Below are positions 9,568 to 18,985 of a stretch of DNA of 64,000 nt, one piece after another (position 1 is the stretch's first letter; every line of letters starts with the position of its first letter). The position numbers and the translations under genes are program-made. The notes below the pieces were generated by a model, which was not told the origin of the DNA, did no database searches, and saw only the letters and a list, made by a program, of their open reading frames with translations. Source of the stretch: CAXKXX01 sp964059975 (GTDB lineage: Bacteria; Pseudomonadota; Gammaproteobacteria; Enterobacterales; Enterobacteriaceae); NCBI GenBank assembly GCA_964059975.1, contig CAXKXX010000005.1, forward strand, positions 72,511-136,510, in the 5' to 3' direction.

Positions 9568-11214
9568 ATGAAAAGTATTAATCCAACTCAAACTACTGCT
9601 TGGCAATCTTTGCAGCAACATTTTTCACAAATAAAAGATGTGAAAATCGCTGATTTATTTATGCAGGACAATGAGCGTTTTTCTAAATTTTCTCTTACCT
9701 TCAATGATCAAATGCTCGTAGATTTTTCTAAAAATCGCATTACTGTAGAAACGTTAGAGAAATTACAAGCTCTTGCAAAAGAAACCGATCTTCGAGGGGC
9801 AATTGCATCAATGTTTTCCGGTAGAAAAATCAACCGTACTGAAAACCGCGCAGTCTTACACGTTGCCCTACGAAACCTTAGCAACAGGCCAATTTTTGTT
9901 GATGGTAAAAACGTTATGATTCAAGTGAGTGCTGTACTGGCAAAGATGAAAGAATTTTGTAGCCGGGTAATTAGCGGTACCTGGACAGGCTATACTAATA
10001 GGCCGATTACTGATATAGTAAACATCGGTATCGGCGGTTCTCATCTTGGACCTTATATGGTAACCGAAGCGCTACGTCCTTATAAAAATCACCTCAACAT
10101 ACATTTCATCTCTAATATTGATGGCACTCATATTACTGAAACTTTAAATCCTTTAAACCCGGAAACTACGCTATTTCTAATAGCGTCTAAAACCTTTACC
10201 ACTCAGGAAACCATGACAAATGCTGTTAGCGCACGAGACTGGTTTCTACATGATGCCAGTGATCGACGACATGTAGCAAAGCACTTTGCTGCATTATCTA
10301 GCAACAGCGCTGCAGTGGCTGCATTCGGTATTGATATTGATAACATGTTTGAATTCTGGGACTGGGTGGGCGGACGCTACTCTTTGTGGTCAGCGATTGG
10401 GTTATCAATTGCATTATCGGTGGGTTATAAAAACTTCGAACAGTTATTAAGTGGTGCTCACGAAATGGATAAACATTTTGAAAACACCCCCTTAGACCAA
10501 AACTTGCCGCTACTGTTAGCGCTAATTAGTATCTGGTACAGTAATTTTTTCGGTGCTGAAACTGAAGCCATTCTGCCTTACGATCAGTACATGCACCGTT
10601 TTTCATCTTACTTTCAGCAAGGTAATATGGAATCTAACGGTAAGTATATCGATCGTAATGGCGATCTAATTGATTATCAAACTGGCCCCATCATCTGGGG
10701 AGAATCAGGTACTAATGGACAACATGCATTTTATCAGCTACTTCATCAGGGGATGAAGCTAATTCCTTGCGACTTTATCGCCTCGGTAGTTAGCCACAAC
10801 CCAGTGCGTGATCATCATGTCAAACTGTTATCGCATTTCTTCGCTCAAACTGAAGCCTTAGCATTTGGAAAATCTCTCGAGGAAGTGGAGAAAGAGATTT
10901 TGTTCAGGGGAAATCAATTTCAAAATATTAAGCATCTGGCACCGTTCAAGGTACTTAAGGGAAATCGTCCAACTAATTCTATCCTGTTGCGAAAAATTAC
11001 CCCATTTAGCTTAGGTAGTCTAATTGCTTTATATGAACATAAAATCTTCGCTCAAGGTGTTATTTTGAATATTTTTAGCTTCGATCAATGGGGGGTGGAA
11101 GCAGGTAAAAACTTGGCCAAACGCATTCTTCCAGAATTGATAAGTAAAGAAAAAATTAATAGTCATGATGTTTCAACTAATGCTTTGATTAACCGCTTTA
11201 AAGAATGGCGATAA
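9568..11214 (+). CDS. pgi: Glucose-6-phosphate isomerase
   Basis: 548 residues, E. coli has 549, and the proteins align from MKSINPTQTTAWQSL to the final NRFKEWR. It interconverts glucose-6-phosphate and fructose-6-phosphate in glycolysis, in the cytoplasm. The signatures GGRYSLWSAIG and FDQWGVEAGK (catalytic Lys) are present, as are GNMESNGK and HAFYQLLHQG. One oddity is GIGGSHLGP where E. coli has GIGGSDLGP next to the sugar-phosphate loop. The start ATG fits E. coli; no clear ribosome-binding site is visible. A hairpin at 11251-11278 lies just downstream. Confidence 0.97.
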   Translation: MKSINPTQTTAWQSLQQHFSQIKDVKIADLFMQDNERFSKFSLTFNDQMLVDFSKNRITVETLEKLQALAKETDLRGAIASMFSGRKINRTENRAVLHVALRNLSNRPIFVDGKNVMIQVSAVLAKMKEFCSRVISGTWTGYTNRPITDIVNIGIGGSHLGPYMVTEALRPYKNHLNIHFISNIDGTHITETLNPLNPETTLFLIASKTFTTQETMTNAVSARDWFLHDASDRRHVAKHFAALSSNSAAVAAFGIDIDNMFEFWDWVGGRYSLWSAIGLSIALSVGYKNFEQLLSGAHEMDKHFENTPLDQNLPLLLALISIWYSNFFGAETEAILPYDQYMHRFSSYFQQGNMESNGKYIDRNGDLIDYQTGPIIWGESGTNGQHAFYQLLHQGMKLIPCDFIASVVSHNPVRDHHVKLLSHFFAQTEALAFGKSLEEVEKEILFRGNQFQNIKHLAPFKVLKGNRPTNSILLRKITPFSLGSLIALYEHKIFAQGVILNIFSFDQWGVEAGKNLAKRILPELISKEKINSHDVSTNALINRFKEWR

Positions 11215-11250
11215 GAATCGAAAAAATCAGTCCGTAAAAGATCTGTCGCT

Positions 11251-11278
11251 ATGCTAGTAGCAAGACGGCTGCTAGCAT
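11251..11278 (+). terminator. Hairpin just downstream of pgi
   Basis: Arms 11251-11261 and 11268-11278, 11 bp with one G-T pair and a 6-base loop, 37 bases past the pgi stop. There is no strong T-run, so termination or mRNA end protection is inferred. Confidence 0.45.
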
Positions 11279-11534
11279 CATAGTATTTAGCTAGATTCTG
11301 GTGGGCCCAACAACCCACTAGGCTCTACGATTTTCGTTACAATATTCTTTTGTTAATTGAAAAATCTCTATATAAGGATCCTATTTCCTATTTTTACTCT
11401 ATGAGATATGATTTTAAAAAATAAAGATTTTTAAAATATGGGCGTAGTCTTAATGCGAATTGAACAGATCTCTGATCAGAGAATATTCGGCGGTTTTGTT
11501 ATTTTGCAATTAAAAAGACTGAGCTTGTAGCCAC

Positions 11535-11708
11535 CTATTTTGAGCGCTTACTGTTCGGTATTAACTATCACGCCGCTACGAGCGTACTTTTAGTTCGCAT
11601 AATGAGCTAGAAAAATTAATTCAGGAGCTTAGACATTCGTTGAATTTCTGGTATCTAGAATCCTCATTACCGCGTAAGAGTGAATACTGCGTTTTAGAGC
11701 CGCGCTAA
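11535..11708 (+). pseudogene. ubiC: Probable remnant of ubiC (chorismate pyruvate-lyase)
   Basis: The 570 bases between pgi and ubiA are about the size of ubiC, which is directly upstream of ubiA in E. coli. At 11667-11699 the plus strand reads LPRKSEYCVLE, against LPKESRYWLRE in UbiC. Near 11581 SVLLVR lines up with SVTMIR. Stops and frameshifts separate the pieces, so no functional protein is possible. UbiC makes 4-hydroxybenzoate, the substrate of UbiA. The similarity is short and read by eye; the position is the stronger argument. Confidence 0.45.
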
Positions 11709-11785
11709 TCTTAGAAAAAATTTATCTATTTTACAATCTCTAGGATCATATGCGTAATATAAATAAAAATTTTCTGGAGGATAAA

Positions 11786-12646
11786 ATGCCTCAAAGAAAA
11801 TGGCGAACTTATAGCCATTTAATGCGCATAAATAAACCGGAGGGGAGCCTACTTCTACTTTGGCCAACATTGTGGGCACTATGGATAGCGGGGGGCGGAA
11901 AACCCCCGCTATCAACTCTGCTGACATTTGTACTGGGGGCACTTCTAATGCGCGCTGCTGGCTGTGTAGTAAATGACTATGCTGATCGTACTATTGACGG
12001 GCACGTGAGGCGGACCTCGAAGCGCCCAATGCCGAATGGTCAGGTGACCGGGAAAGAAGCTAAATCACTCTTTATTTTTCTAATATCGATCTCATTTGCG
12101 CTCGTTTTAACTTTAAATACAATGACTATCTGGCTATCGTTAATAGGTCTAATGCTAGCCTGGATCTATCCTTTTATGAAACGCGTGACTCACTTTCCAC
12201 AATGTGTATTGGGTATTTCTTTTGGGTGGGGTATTCCCATGGTTTATGCTGAAGTTACTAAATCCCTCCCACTAAATTGTTGGATTTTACTACTAGCCAA
12301 TATCTTTTGGACTATGGCTTACGACACACTATACGCGATGGTAGATCGCGATGATGATTTAAAAATCAATGTCAAGTCTACCGCTATTTTATTTGGCTCT
12401 TATGATAAAGAGATAGTGAGTATACTTCAGTGCTTTGCTCTGCTCTGCTTGGTATGGGTGGGATATTTAGCACAACTACGCGCGGTATTTTACGGAGCGT
12501 TATTGCTAGTGGGCCTATTATTTATCTATCAGCAAAAGGCGATCTTAAAGTATGATCGCGCAATTTATTTCAAAGCATTTCTACACAATAATTATGTTGG
12601 ACTGGCAGTGTTTATGGGTATCGTTCTAAATTACTTACCAATTTAG
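11786..12646 (+). CDS. ubiA: 4-hydroxybenzoate polyprenyltransferase
   Basis: 286 residues (E. coli 290). This inner-membrane prenyltransferase joins a polyprenyl tail to 4-hydroxybenzoate, the first membrane step of ubiquinone synthesis. Both Asp-rich Mg-prenyl-diphosphate motifs are present: NDYADRTID (with AAGCVV before it) and MVDRDDDLKI, within about eight membrane helices. I chose the ATG at 11786 because CTGGAGGATAAA precedes it; a frame-open ATG at 11750 would add 12 residues without homology. Convergent with plsB, as in E. coli. UbiX, a later ubiquinone step, is at 49.8 kb. Confidence 0.96.
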   Translation: MPQRKWRTYSHLMRINKPEGSLLLLWPTLWALWIAGGGKPPLSTLLTFVLGALLMRAAGCVVNDYADRTIDGHVRRTSKRPMPNGQVTGKEAKSLFIFLISISFALVLTLNTMTIWLSLIGLMLAWIYPFMKRVTHFPQCVLGISFGWGIPMVYAEVTKSLPLNCWILLLANIFWTMAYDTLYAMVDRDDDLKINVKSTAILFGSYDKEIVSILQCFALLCLVWVGYLAQLRAVFYGALLLVGLLFIYQQKAILKYDRAIYFKAFLHNNYVGLAVFMGIVLNYLPI

Positions 12647-12874
12647 AACGGATTTGCCCCCGGGCTATTTTAATTGCAATTTTAACTCTAAAATTTTACG
12701 GGGGACGGCAATCTTCGCAGATTATTTGTCTATCCCACGTACTACGTGCTATTGATACCTCCAATTCTGTTCGAAAGACGCATATGCCGTCTAAGATAAA
12801 AGATCTTAATAGTCTAGAAATAAGGAATAAGAGACTTTTCATTACACACACTTATTAGAACCTATTACTCAGCT

Positions 12875-15343
12875 TTATTGCATCTCTTTATTTGTGTTAT
12901 CTGCTACATGTCTTGTTTTGACCTCTGCAGGTGATCTATAGCCTTCAATAACTAGCCTCATTTCCGGAGAAATGAGGTCGCTTAGCATGGTATAAATCTT
13001 TAAGATATAATGATCTGCCGAATCGCTAATATCATTAATATGGCTCTCTTTACGCACAGTTGCTGCTAAAGTAGTAAGTACGGATTTTTCTAAAAAAGCC
13101 GGCGCATACATTCCACCTAGAATTGATAGTTGTTCCGATATAGTGCGGCTTTCTTTTTCTAGCATTTCACGTGTGATGGTTGGTTTAGCACTGAGGACGG
13201 CTACGACAATAGCGTAACGTTGTAGAGTTTCGCGTGCCCCGGTGGCCAGCAACTGCAATGGGTAAATACGAGCCGGATTTGGCAATAATTCCTCTTTTTT
13301 ACTGTAAATTAACTTTTGGCGAATCATTTCTTTGATTAGTAACTGTATGATTTTTTTTAACTCTTTCTTATCGTAATGAAGAAACAATTCGGCCTGTAGC
13401 ATGGGGTAAATTAGATCGATTTTTCTTAGTAATTCGCTATTCGCAACTTTACCGTGATGTATTAGCATAATAGCTATAAGTGAAGGCAGTACTAATAGAT
13501 GGTAAATATTATTTCGGTAGTAAGTCATTAGTACCGCTTGTGCGCGAGACAGGATAATGACATCACCGATATCGTCATGCTCTACAGAACACTTATTCAT
13601 ATTTAAGGCGCGCTCTAAGAGCTCTTGTGGTGCTTGAGTCGGTATGGTAATAACGTTAGCGTAGGGCACATTACGCATGAGTTGTAGGTAGCATTCAAGC
13701 TGTTCTAGTAATTGTGTTCGTCTTATGGAATAGTTTTGAGAGGCTAAAAGAGCAGTGGAGCACAAATTTATAGCGTTGACCGCCGCAGCATTGTTGATAC
13801 GCACCATAATTGTTTCTGCAAGATTATTGACGGCTGGTGTTAACCAGTTCGGTCGATGTGCTTCCTTCTTCGATCCAGTTGAAGAGCGCCAATATGGTAC
13901 ATGTTGATTTAGATAGGTAGTTAGTGGTAGCGGATCACCAAAATTTATGTGGACCTGACCTAGATTCCTCAATCTACCCAAGCTGCGCAGTAACTGAAGC
14001 AGTCCTTCCTTTTTCTTTATGGTACCACGCAATTCTTTGGCATAAGTACTAGCTTCTATTACATGTTCGTAGCCGATATAAATAGGCACTAGAGTAATTG
14101 GACGTACCCCCCCCCGTAGCATGGCTTGAATGGTCATCGACAGCGTGCCAGTTTTCGGTCTTAGCAGTCGCCCAGTACGGGAGCGCCCCCCTTCGATAAA
14201 GTATTCCACAGAATAACCGCGAGTGAACAATTCACCTAGATATTCGCGGAATACTGTAGAGTATAGCTTATTACCTTTAAAAGTTCGGCGGATAAAGAAC
14301 GCACCTAAACGTCGGAATATCGGGCCGGCGGGCCAGAAGTTAAGGTTAATACCTGCCGCGATATGTGGAGGTGCTAAGCCTTGATTATATAATACGTAGG
14401 ATAAAATCAAATAGTCTATATGACTACGGTGGCAGGGTACATAGATAATCTCGTGACCATCTTGAGCTAACTGACGCACACAATCAACATTAGTAACATT
14501 GATGCCTGCATATAGTCGCCTCCAGGTCCAACTCAATACGAGGTCGGACAGGCGCACTACCTCATAGGAAAAATTAGAAGCAATTTCTTCCATTAGTATG
14601 ACAGCATTCTGCTGTGCTTTATTAATAGATATTTTTTTGCTGCGCGCTTCTTCTTCAACTGCTTTTTTAATCGTTTTAGAGGCAAGTAATATATTAAATA
14701 AATCCTGTCGGGCGGTCAGATTAGGTCCGATCAAGGCTCGACGCTGGCGCGCAAAATGCATACACGCCAGTCGCGCTAATTTCTTTCCAATTGATTTATC
14801 TGTGGCATACTCAAAAGCCACGTGACGCAACGAAATGATATTAGAGAAATGCACAAAGCTATGACGCCCTAGCCATAGAACAGCTAATAATTTCTGGATA
14901 CCTTTAGGGAGGTACAAATGCGGTACACGCGAACTGTCCCGTCCGGGTGAACGGCCAAACATCACTGAAATAGGTAATATTTGGATGTTAATATCTAAAT
15001 TACTAAAGTGTAGCTTTAAATATTCGTGGAATAGCTTTATTGATTCTTCCTTCGGCGTTTCATGATGCATCCGGCTCGGTGCATCATGAATAAATATATG
15101 ACTTGGAAGTATAGTGCCGTCAATCTCTAATGGATTGATTGGATCCGGAAGATCGTGTGCTAAACACTGAATGCGCAGTGTCAGTAAATCCGTCTTAGAA
15201 TTATAAGGTAAAATATATAAAATTGGCTGAGAGAGATCTAGTTTTAAGTCTCTGATCGGGTCTGAAGGAATAGCCTTGCTTCTCACTAATAATTTTAATT
15301 TTAAATGAAATAATTTATAATAAATTTTACGCCAACTTAGCAT
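12875..15343 (-). CDS. plsB: Glycerol-3-phosphate O-acyltransferase
   Basis: 822 residues (E. coli 807), full length. This inner-membrane enzyme acylates sn-glycerol-3-phosphate to start phospholipid synthesis. Acyltransferase motif I is CHRSHID, followed by INLNFWPAGPIFRRLGAF, the phosphate-binding GGRSRTGR and PIYIGYEHVIE. The codons for LRGGVR include a run of nine G (plus-strand C run 14107-14115), a slippery tract inside an essential frame. In E. coli plsB is divergent from dgkA-lexA; here those two genes are pseudogenes at 15494-16348. The start ATG lies at 15341-15343; a weak purine-rich stretch precedes it. Confidence 0.97.
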   Translation of the reverse strand: MLSWRKIYYKLFHLKLKLLVRSKAIPSDPIRDLKLDLSQPILYILPYNSKTDLLTLRIQCLAHDLPDPINPLEIDGTILPSHIFIHDAPSRMHHETPKEESIKLFHEYLKLHFSNLDINIQILPISVMFGRSPGRDSSRVPHLYLPKGIQKLLAVLWLGRHSFVHFSNIISLRHVAFEYATDKSIGKKLARLACMHFARQRRALIGPNLTARQDLFNILLASKTIKKAVEEEARSKKISINKAQQNAVILMEEIASNFSYEVVRLSDLVLSWTWRRLYAGINVTNVDCVRQLAQDGHEIIYVPCHRSHIDYLILSYVLYNQGLAPPHIAAGINLNFWPAGPIFRRLGAFFIRRTFKGNKLYSTVFREYLGELFTRGYSVEYFIEGGRSRTGRLLRPKTGTLSMTIQAMLRGGVRPITLVPIYIGYEHVIEASTYAKELRGTIKKKEGLLQLLRSLGRLRNLGQVHINFGDPLPLTTYLNQHVPYWRSSTGSKKEAHRPNWLTPAVNNLAETIMVRINNAAAVNAINLCSTALLASQNYSIRRTQLLEQLECYLQLMRNVPYANVITIPTQAPQELLERALNMNKCSVEHDDIGDVIILSRAQAVLMTYYRNNIYHLLVLPSLIAIMLIHHGKVANSELLRKIDLIYPMLQAELFLHYDKKELKKIIQLLIKEMIRQKLIYSKKEELLPNPARIYPLQLLATGARETLQRYAIVVAVLSAKPTITREMLEKESRTISEQLSILGGMYAPAFLEKSVLTTLAATVRKESHINDISDSADHYILKIYTMLSDLISPEMRLVIEGYRSPAEVKTRHVADNTNKEMQ

Positions 15344-15493
15344 AACTAATCAAACCTCTTCTTAATAAAGCGAGATAAGCATACCAGAAACTGGGAAGGA
15401 GATCTGTGATTCTGAAAAGCAAGAGCCGGTATTATTGAATAATTTATACTCTTGTTATCACGAATCTCTAAATAAAATGGGGAATCATAATTA

Positions 15494-15737
15494 ATGAGAA
15501 GCAGTCTTGACCCGTATTATTAATACCATCAATTCTTTTATAAAATAATGACTGTTAATGCTGAACACGAAGTAGCATTCCTTTAGGAATCAGGAATAGC
15601 TATAATCTAGAAAAACACCGTCTATTTAACTTAGTGTAAGTACTATAAAAATTATTCTAAATATTAGAATAGCAGTACTTATATTAATTTTTTTAGATCT
15701 TGAAAAGAGGGATAGAGATCCTACTAAGGATAGTAGC
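15494..15737 (+). pseudogene. dgkA: dgkA pseudogene (diacylglycerol kinase)
   Basis: Found by position: divergent from plsB and before lexA, as in E. coli. From an ATG at 15494 the frames give TRIINTINSFIK (15510-15545), against TRIIKAAGYSWK. Then 59 bases from TRII comes EVAFL*ESGIAII (15569-15607), against EAAFRQEGVAVL; the E. coli distance is 60 bases. Finally ILN and, exactly 24 codons later, KD near 15726, the same separation as in E. coli DgkA. Internal stops and at least two frameshifts rule out function. DgkA recycles diacylglycerol from membrane-derived oligosaccharide synthesis. Confidence 0.65.
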
Positions 15738-15779
15738 TAGGGGCAATATTAAGAAGTATCTTTTCTGAAAAAATATTTA

Positions 15780-16348
15780 GATAGCAGCACTGCCTTGCTA
15801 GTAATCTTTCTGGAATCACTGTTCATTTAAGACTCGATTTTATCGTATTTTATTTGACTAAGTTCTGCAGAAGAACATCTGAAAGCGTTAGCACAAAAGG
15901 GGGTGATTAAGATTATTTCCGACACATCGCTCGGCATACGGCTGCCGATACAAGATCAAAAGGGCCTGATAGTGATTGCCCCCCCCCGCGATTTCTGGCT
16001 ACCACCTTTTCGATTAGGCGCATATCGAAGGCTATCACAAGATAGATCCCACCTTATTTAATCGGAACGCAGACTCCTTGGTGCGGGTTATCGGTATGTC
16101 AATGCGCGATATCGGAATTTTAGATAACGATCTTTTAGCGGTACACGAAACTCAGAATGTATAAAGAGGTCAAATTATGATGGCGAGCATCGAAGAAGAA
16201 GTTACTATGAAGCGAATAAAAAGGTAATGCACTTAAACTGCTATCATAAAATAACGAATTTCAGCCGATCACCGTCGACCCACCCCGGAAAAATTTTATT
16301 ACCGAAGGCCTAGCAGTCGGTGTAATTTGCAGTAGCAACTGGATTTAA
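15780..16348 (+). pseudogene. lexA: lexA pseudogene (SOS repressor)
   Basis: Nearly the whole LexA can be followed in broken frames. At 15867-15950 it reads AEEHLKALAQKGVIKIIS, then GIRLP. From 16021 it reads HIEGYHKIDPTLFN, VIGMSMRDIGILDNDLLAVH and, after a TAA, GQIMMASIEEEVTMKRIK. At the end FITEGLAVGVI leads to a TAA at 16346-16348, matching the LexA C-terminus. The autocleavage Ser (GMSM) and Lys (VTMKR) codons survive. Frameshifts (one beside a nine-C tract, 15979-15987) and stops destroy it; the helix-turn-helix end is barely readable. Loss means LexA-controlled SOS regulation cannot operate. Confidence 0.88.
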
Positions 16349-18118
16349 TAGGTTTAAGTAGTGCACCCAGATAAACTATAGTCATTAACTAATTTAAATG
16401 TTCTTGACGATCGTTTCAGCATGTAGTAGCCACATGGAGAAATGCTATTTCGTATATCTTACCTGTCTCTTTACCGGGAGCCCGAGGAAGGTTTACATGG
16501 TACTCCCATTGTACTAGAATTTTTATAGGCTATCATCCTACCATTTTTAGGTGGGTAAACATTACTAATATTACCTACTCTATTATCCATTCAAGTCGCT
16601 GAGTTAACTTTATGATACCGATTTCTTTACTCGACCACTTCTTAACGCAATTAATCTAGCTAAATAAAAATTTAGCTACGCGAGAAGCTCGTTTACTGCA
16701 CACCCTAAGATCCTACATGGAAAACCGTACAATACTCGCATAGCCGTGATTTTTTCTAAATATTTTTACTGATACATGTCTTTTCGTATTACTAGCCAAT
16801 ACAGCTCGATTAACCTAACTGCTTAAAGAGGTGCATCTACGACATGCAATAGTATTAGTGACGTCTGATAGCTCGATAAAAATGATTCATTATATCTATT
16901 CGATCATAAAGCTTATCTAGATAGATTTTATAAAAAAATAGTCGTTAGTCTTAGCGTGTGCAATATCTCTATTACTAAGAATATAAATCTAGATAATTCT
17001 CGTACGCACGTCATATTTTTAGTGATTCTAACATGCGCCGATCTCCTCGTACTTCATTTTAATAATTAATATTAGAGAGCACTGTTACATGCTTTTTATC
17101 ACCATTTTCTATACATCAATTTCCTTCTTTGACGCATGTAAGGGTAAAATAGAGCTTAAGATCACACATCTTGCATAGTTAGTGTACATACAGATTGATT
17201 TGAACTAGGAAGTAAGACTGATATGATCTAGATCAACAAGGGTTTATCCAAGGACATTTTATGAAGTCTATTAAAATAATATTGACTCTTTCTCCGTCTA
17301 ATTTCTTGACAAATCAAGATAATTTAATTCATTTGAAAGTAAATCAATAAGCGCCGCTCTTATGTTAAATCAAGTTCGAAGAAGAGATAAACATATATTG
17401 GTGCTCTATAATAGAGAAAAGACATTTAGGTAGGTAGTAATTATACTAATTCGTAATTCGGAGATAATGTGATATTGAACAGTTCGAGTAAATTTAATCA
17501 TCGATGAGAACTTGAAGTAGAGGAGCACATACTTAAATTTTAAATTTAAAAGATAAATGCATAATAGAGTGCTCAGATTTTATCTATTAACTGATTTGAG
17601 TTTTTGTAAAATACAAGTTCTTAATAAAGATCAACATCTTCATTTGGGACTCAATGACATGCAGTAATAGTAATTTTATTAAAACCAACATGCGATTAAA
17701 TTAATGCGTATAAGATAGAACCCATATCCTGACTGGTCGCTACGAGGGAAAAATAAAAACATTACTATCGTGTTACACGGTATTTTAAAATAAATCTGCA
17801 TCGGTGGCCTACTAATTATCTATTTTGATTTGAGCTCTGTAATTAACTTATTAAAATAATTAGCCTAAATATATTCTATAATTATTTCTTAGACAACTTG
17901 ACTGTCACTCGACCAGATTCATATTTCAGTCAAAATGACTCCGTACTAGCTATATGGAGAGTATAATACTTCCTATTCACATAATTTATATTAGCTATCT
18001 CAATTAATCACATTATTAATTTTAATGAATAGCGAGGTTTTTAAAAAAAATAAATTTAATGATTATGGACGTGGGGAGCAGTTATGACCGAAAATTTCTT
18101 ATTAGAGTTTCCGTAGCT
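16349..18118. other. Gap after lexA remnant
   Basis: Where dinF and yjbJ would follow in E. coli. I could not recognise DinF. A hydrophobic broken frame at about 16780-17050 has faint similarity to TerC-type membrane proteins but not enough to name. No intact gene. Confidence 0.4.
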
Positions 18119-18147
18119 ATCATGCTTGTAAGTAGCATGATGTTTTT
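18119..18147 (+). terminator. Terminator-like hairpin with T-run
   Basis: Arms 18119-18126 and 18134-18141 (ATCATGCT/AGCATGAT), 7-base loop, followed by GTTTTT. No intact gene lies upstream, so it may be left from a lost gene. Confidence 0.45.
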
Positions 18148-18255
18148 AAAAATTTTTGAAGGTCATTCATTAATTATGGGCATGCGAACCTCAAGGATAT
18201 ACTAAGAAATCTTGTATGCATTTATTTTTTAATAAACATTTATCTTTCATAGCAT

Positions 18256-18280
18256 AGCAGCATCTCTTAGATGCTGCTTT
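18256..18280 (+). terminator. Short GC-containing hairpin
   Basis: Arms 18256-18265 and 18269-18278 (AGCAGCATCT and complement), 3-base loop, followed by TTAT. About 345 bases upstream of the cold-shock gene. Confidence 0.4.
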
Positions 18281-18623
18281 ATCGGTTCAATTGATAAAAA
18301 TAATGTCAATTCCTCTGGATCATCGATAGGAAAGTAGAGAATAAAAGGTCTAAAACGTATGTGGTTAGATAGTTTACTCTACGGTTTTACTTTCCTTTTT
18401 GACAAAAAGAGTTGCTATTAAATCTTAGTCATGAGTTAATGAGCTCGCCCTGTGGTACAGACTTATTTATGTGCGACACTCTAAGTAAAGTAGCTCACAC
18501 TTAAAGTATTATCTTTCTGATAATCTTTATATGAAAAATTTTCTTTCTAGTGCCTCCTTAAAACTCTTGCTGACTACAATATGCCTGAGGCGGCCACATT
18601 TGTTATTCAAGGAAATTATTAAC

Positions 18624-18836
18624 ATGTCTAATATGATTAAAGGTCAAGTGAAGTGGTTTAACGAGTCTAAAGGATTTGGATTTATCACTCCGTCAGACGA
18701 TAGCAAAGACGTATTTGTGCACTTCTCTGCAATTCAAGATCAGGGATTCAAAACTCTATCAGAAGGACAAAATGTACAGTTTTCTATCGAGAATGGCGCA
18801 AAAGGCCCCTCTGCTGCCAATGTTACTACGATCTAA
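18624..18836 (+). CDS. Cold-shock-domain protein (CspE/CspA group)
   Basis: 70 residues, one OB-fold that binds single-stranded RNA and acts as an RNA chaperone and antiterminator. RNP1 (KGFGFI) and RNP2 (VFVHF) are intact. I chose the ATG at 18624 because AAGGAAATTATTAAC precedes it and the protein then has family length; a frame-open start at 18531 adds 31 residues without homology. It reads IKGQVKWFNESKGFGFITPS like CspE/CspC, but the middle (IENGAKGPSAANV) is closer to CspE/CspA, so I give no symbol. A second paralogue, cspC, is at 52233. About 180 bp of AT-rich leader precede it. Confidence 0.93.
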   Translation: MSNMIKGQVKWFNESKGFGFITPSDDSKDVFVHFSAIQDQGFKTLSEGQNVQFSIENGAKGPSAANVTTI

Positions 18837-18945
18837 TAGGTCGCATTGATTAAAAAATCTATCCGAGCGTCGATAGTGCTTTGATTTATTTAAGATTAAA
18901 AACTAAAGTTCTACTCCGGATTGCGTGCAACTCCATGGCGCTCAC

Positions 18946-18985
18946 CTTACAGTTAGGCGGAGGTGCTCCTCCGCCCAACTGTAAG
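18946..18985. repeat. 18-bp hairpin downstream of the csp gene
   Basis: Arms 18946-18963 and 18968-18985 pair with one A-C mismatch around a TGCT loop (CTTACAGTTAGGCGGAGG arm). It is 110 bases past the csp stop. No T-run follows, so it is not a textbook terminator. Confidence 0.75.

Noticed and set aside
16780..17050. Possible TerC-type membrane-protein remnant after lexA
   Set aside because: Only scattered similarity (LLA, IKM, VSL) with large gaps; TerC is not expected next to lexA, and DinF, which is, does not match.
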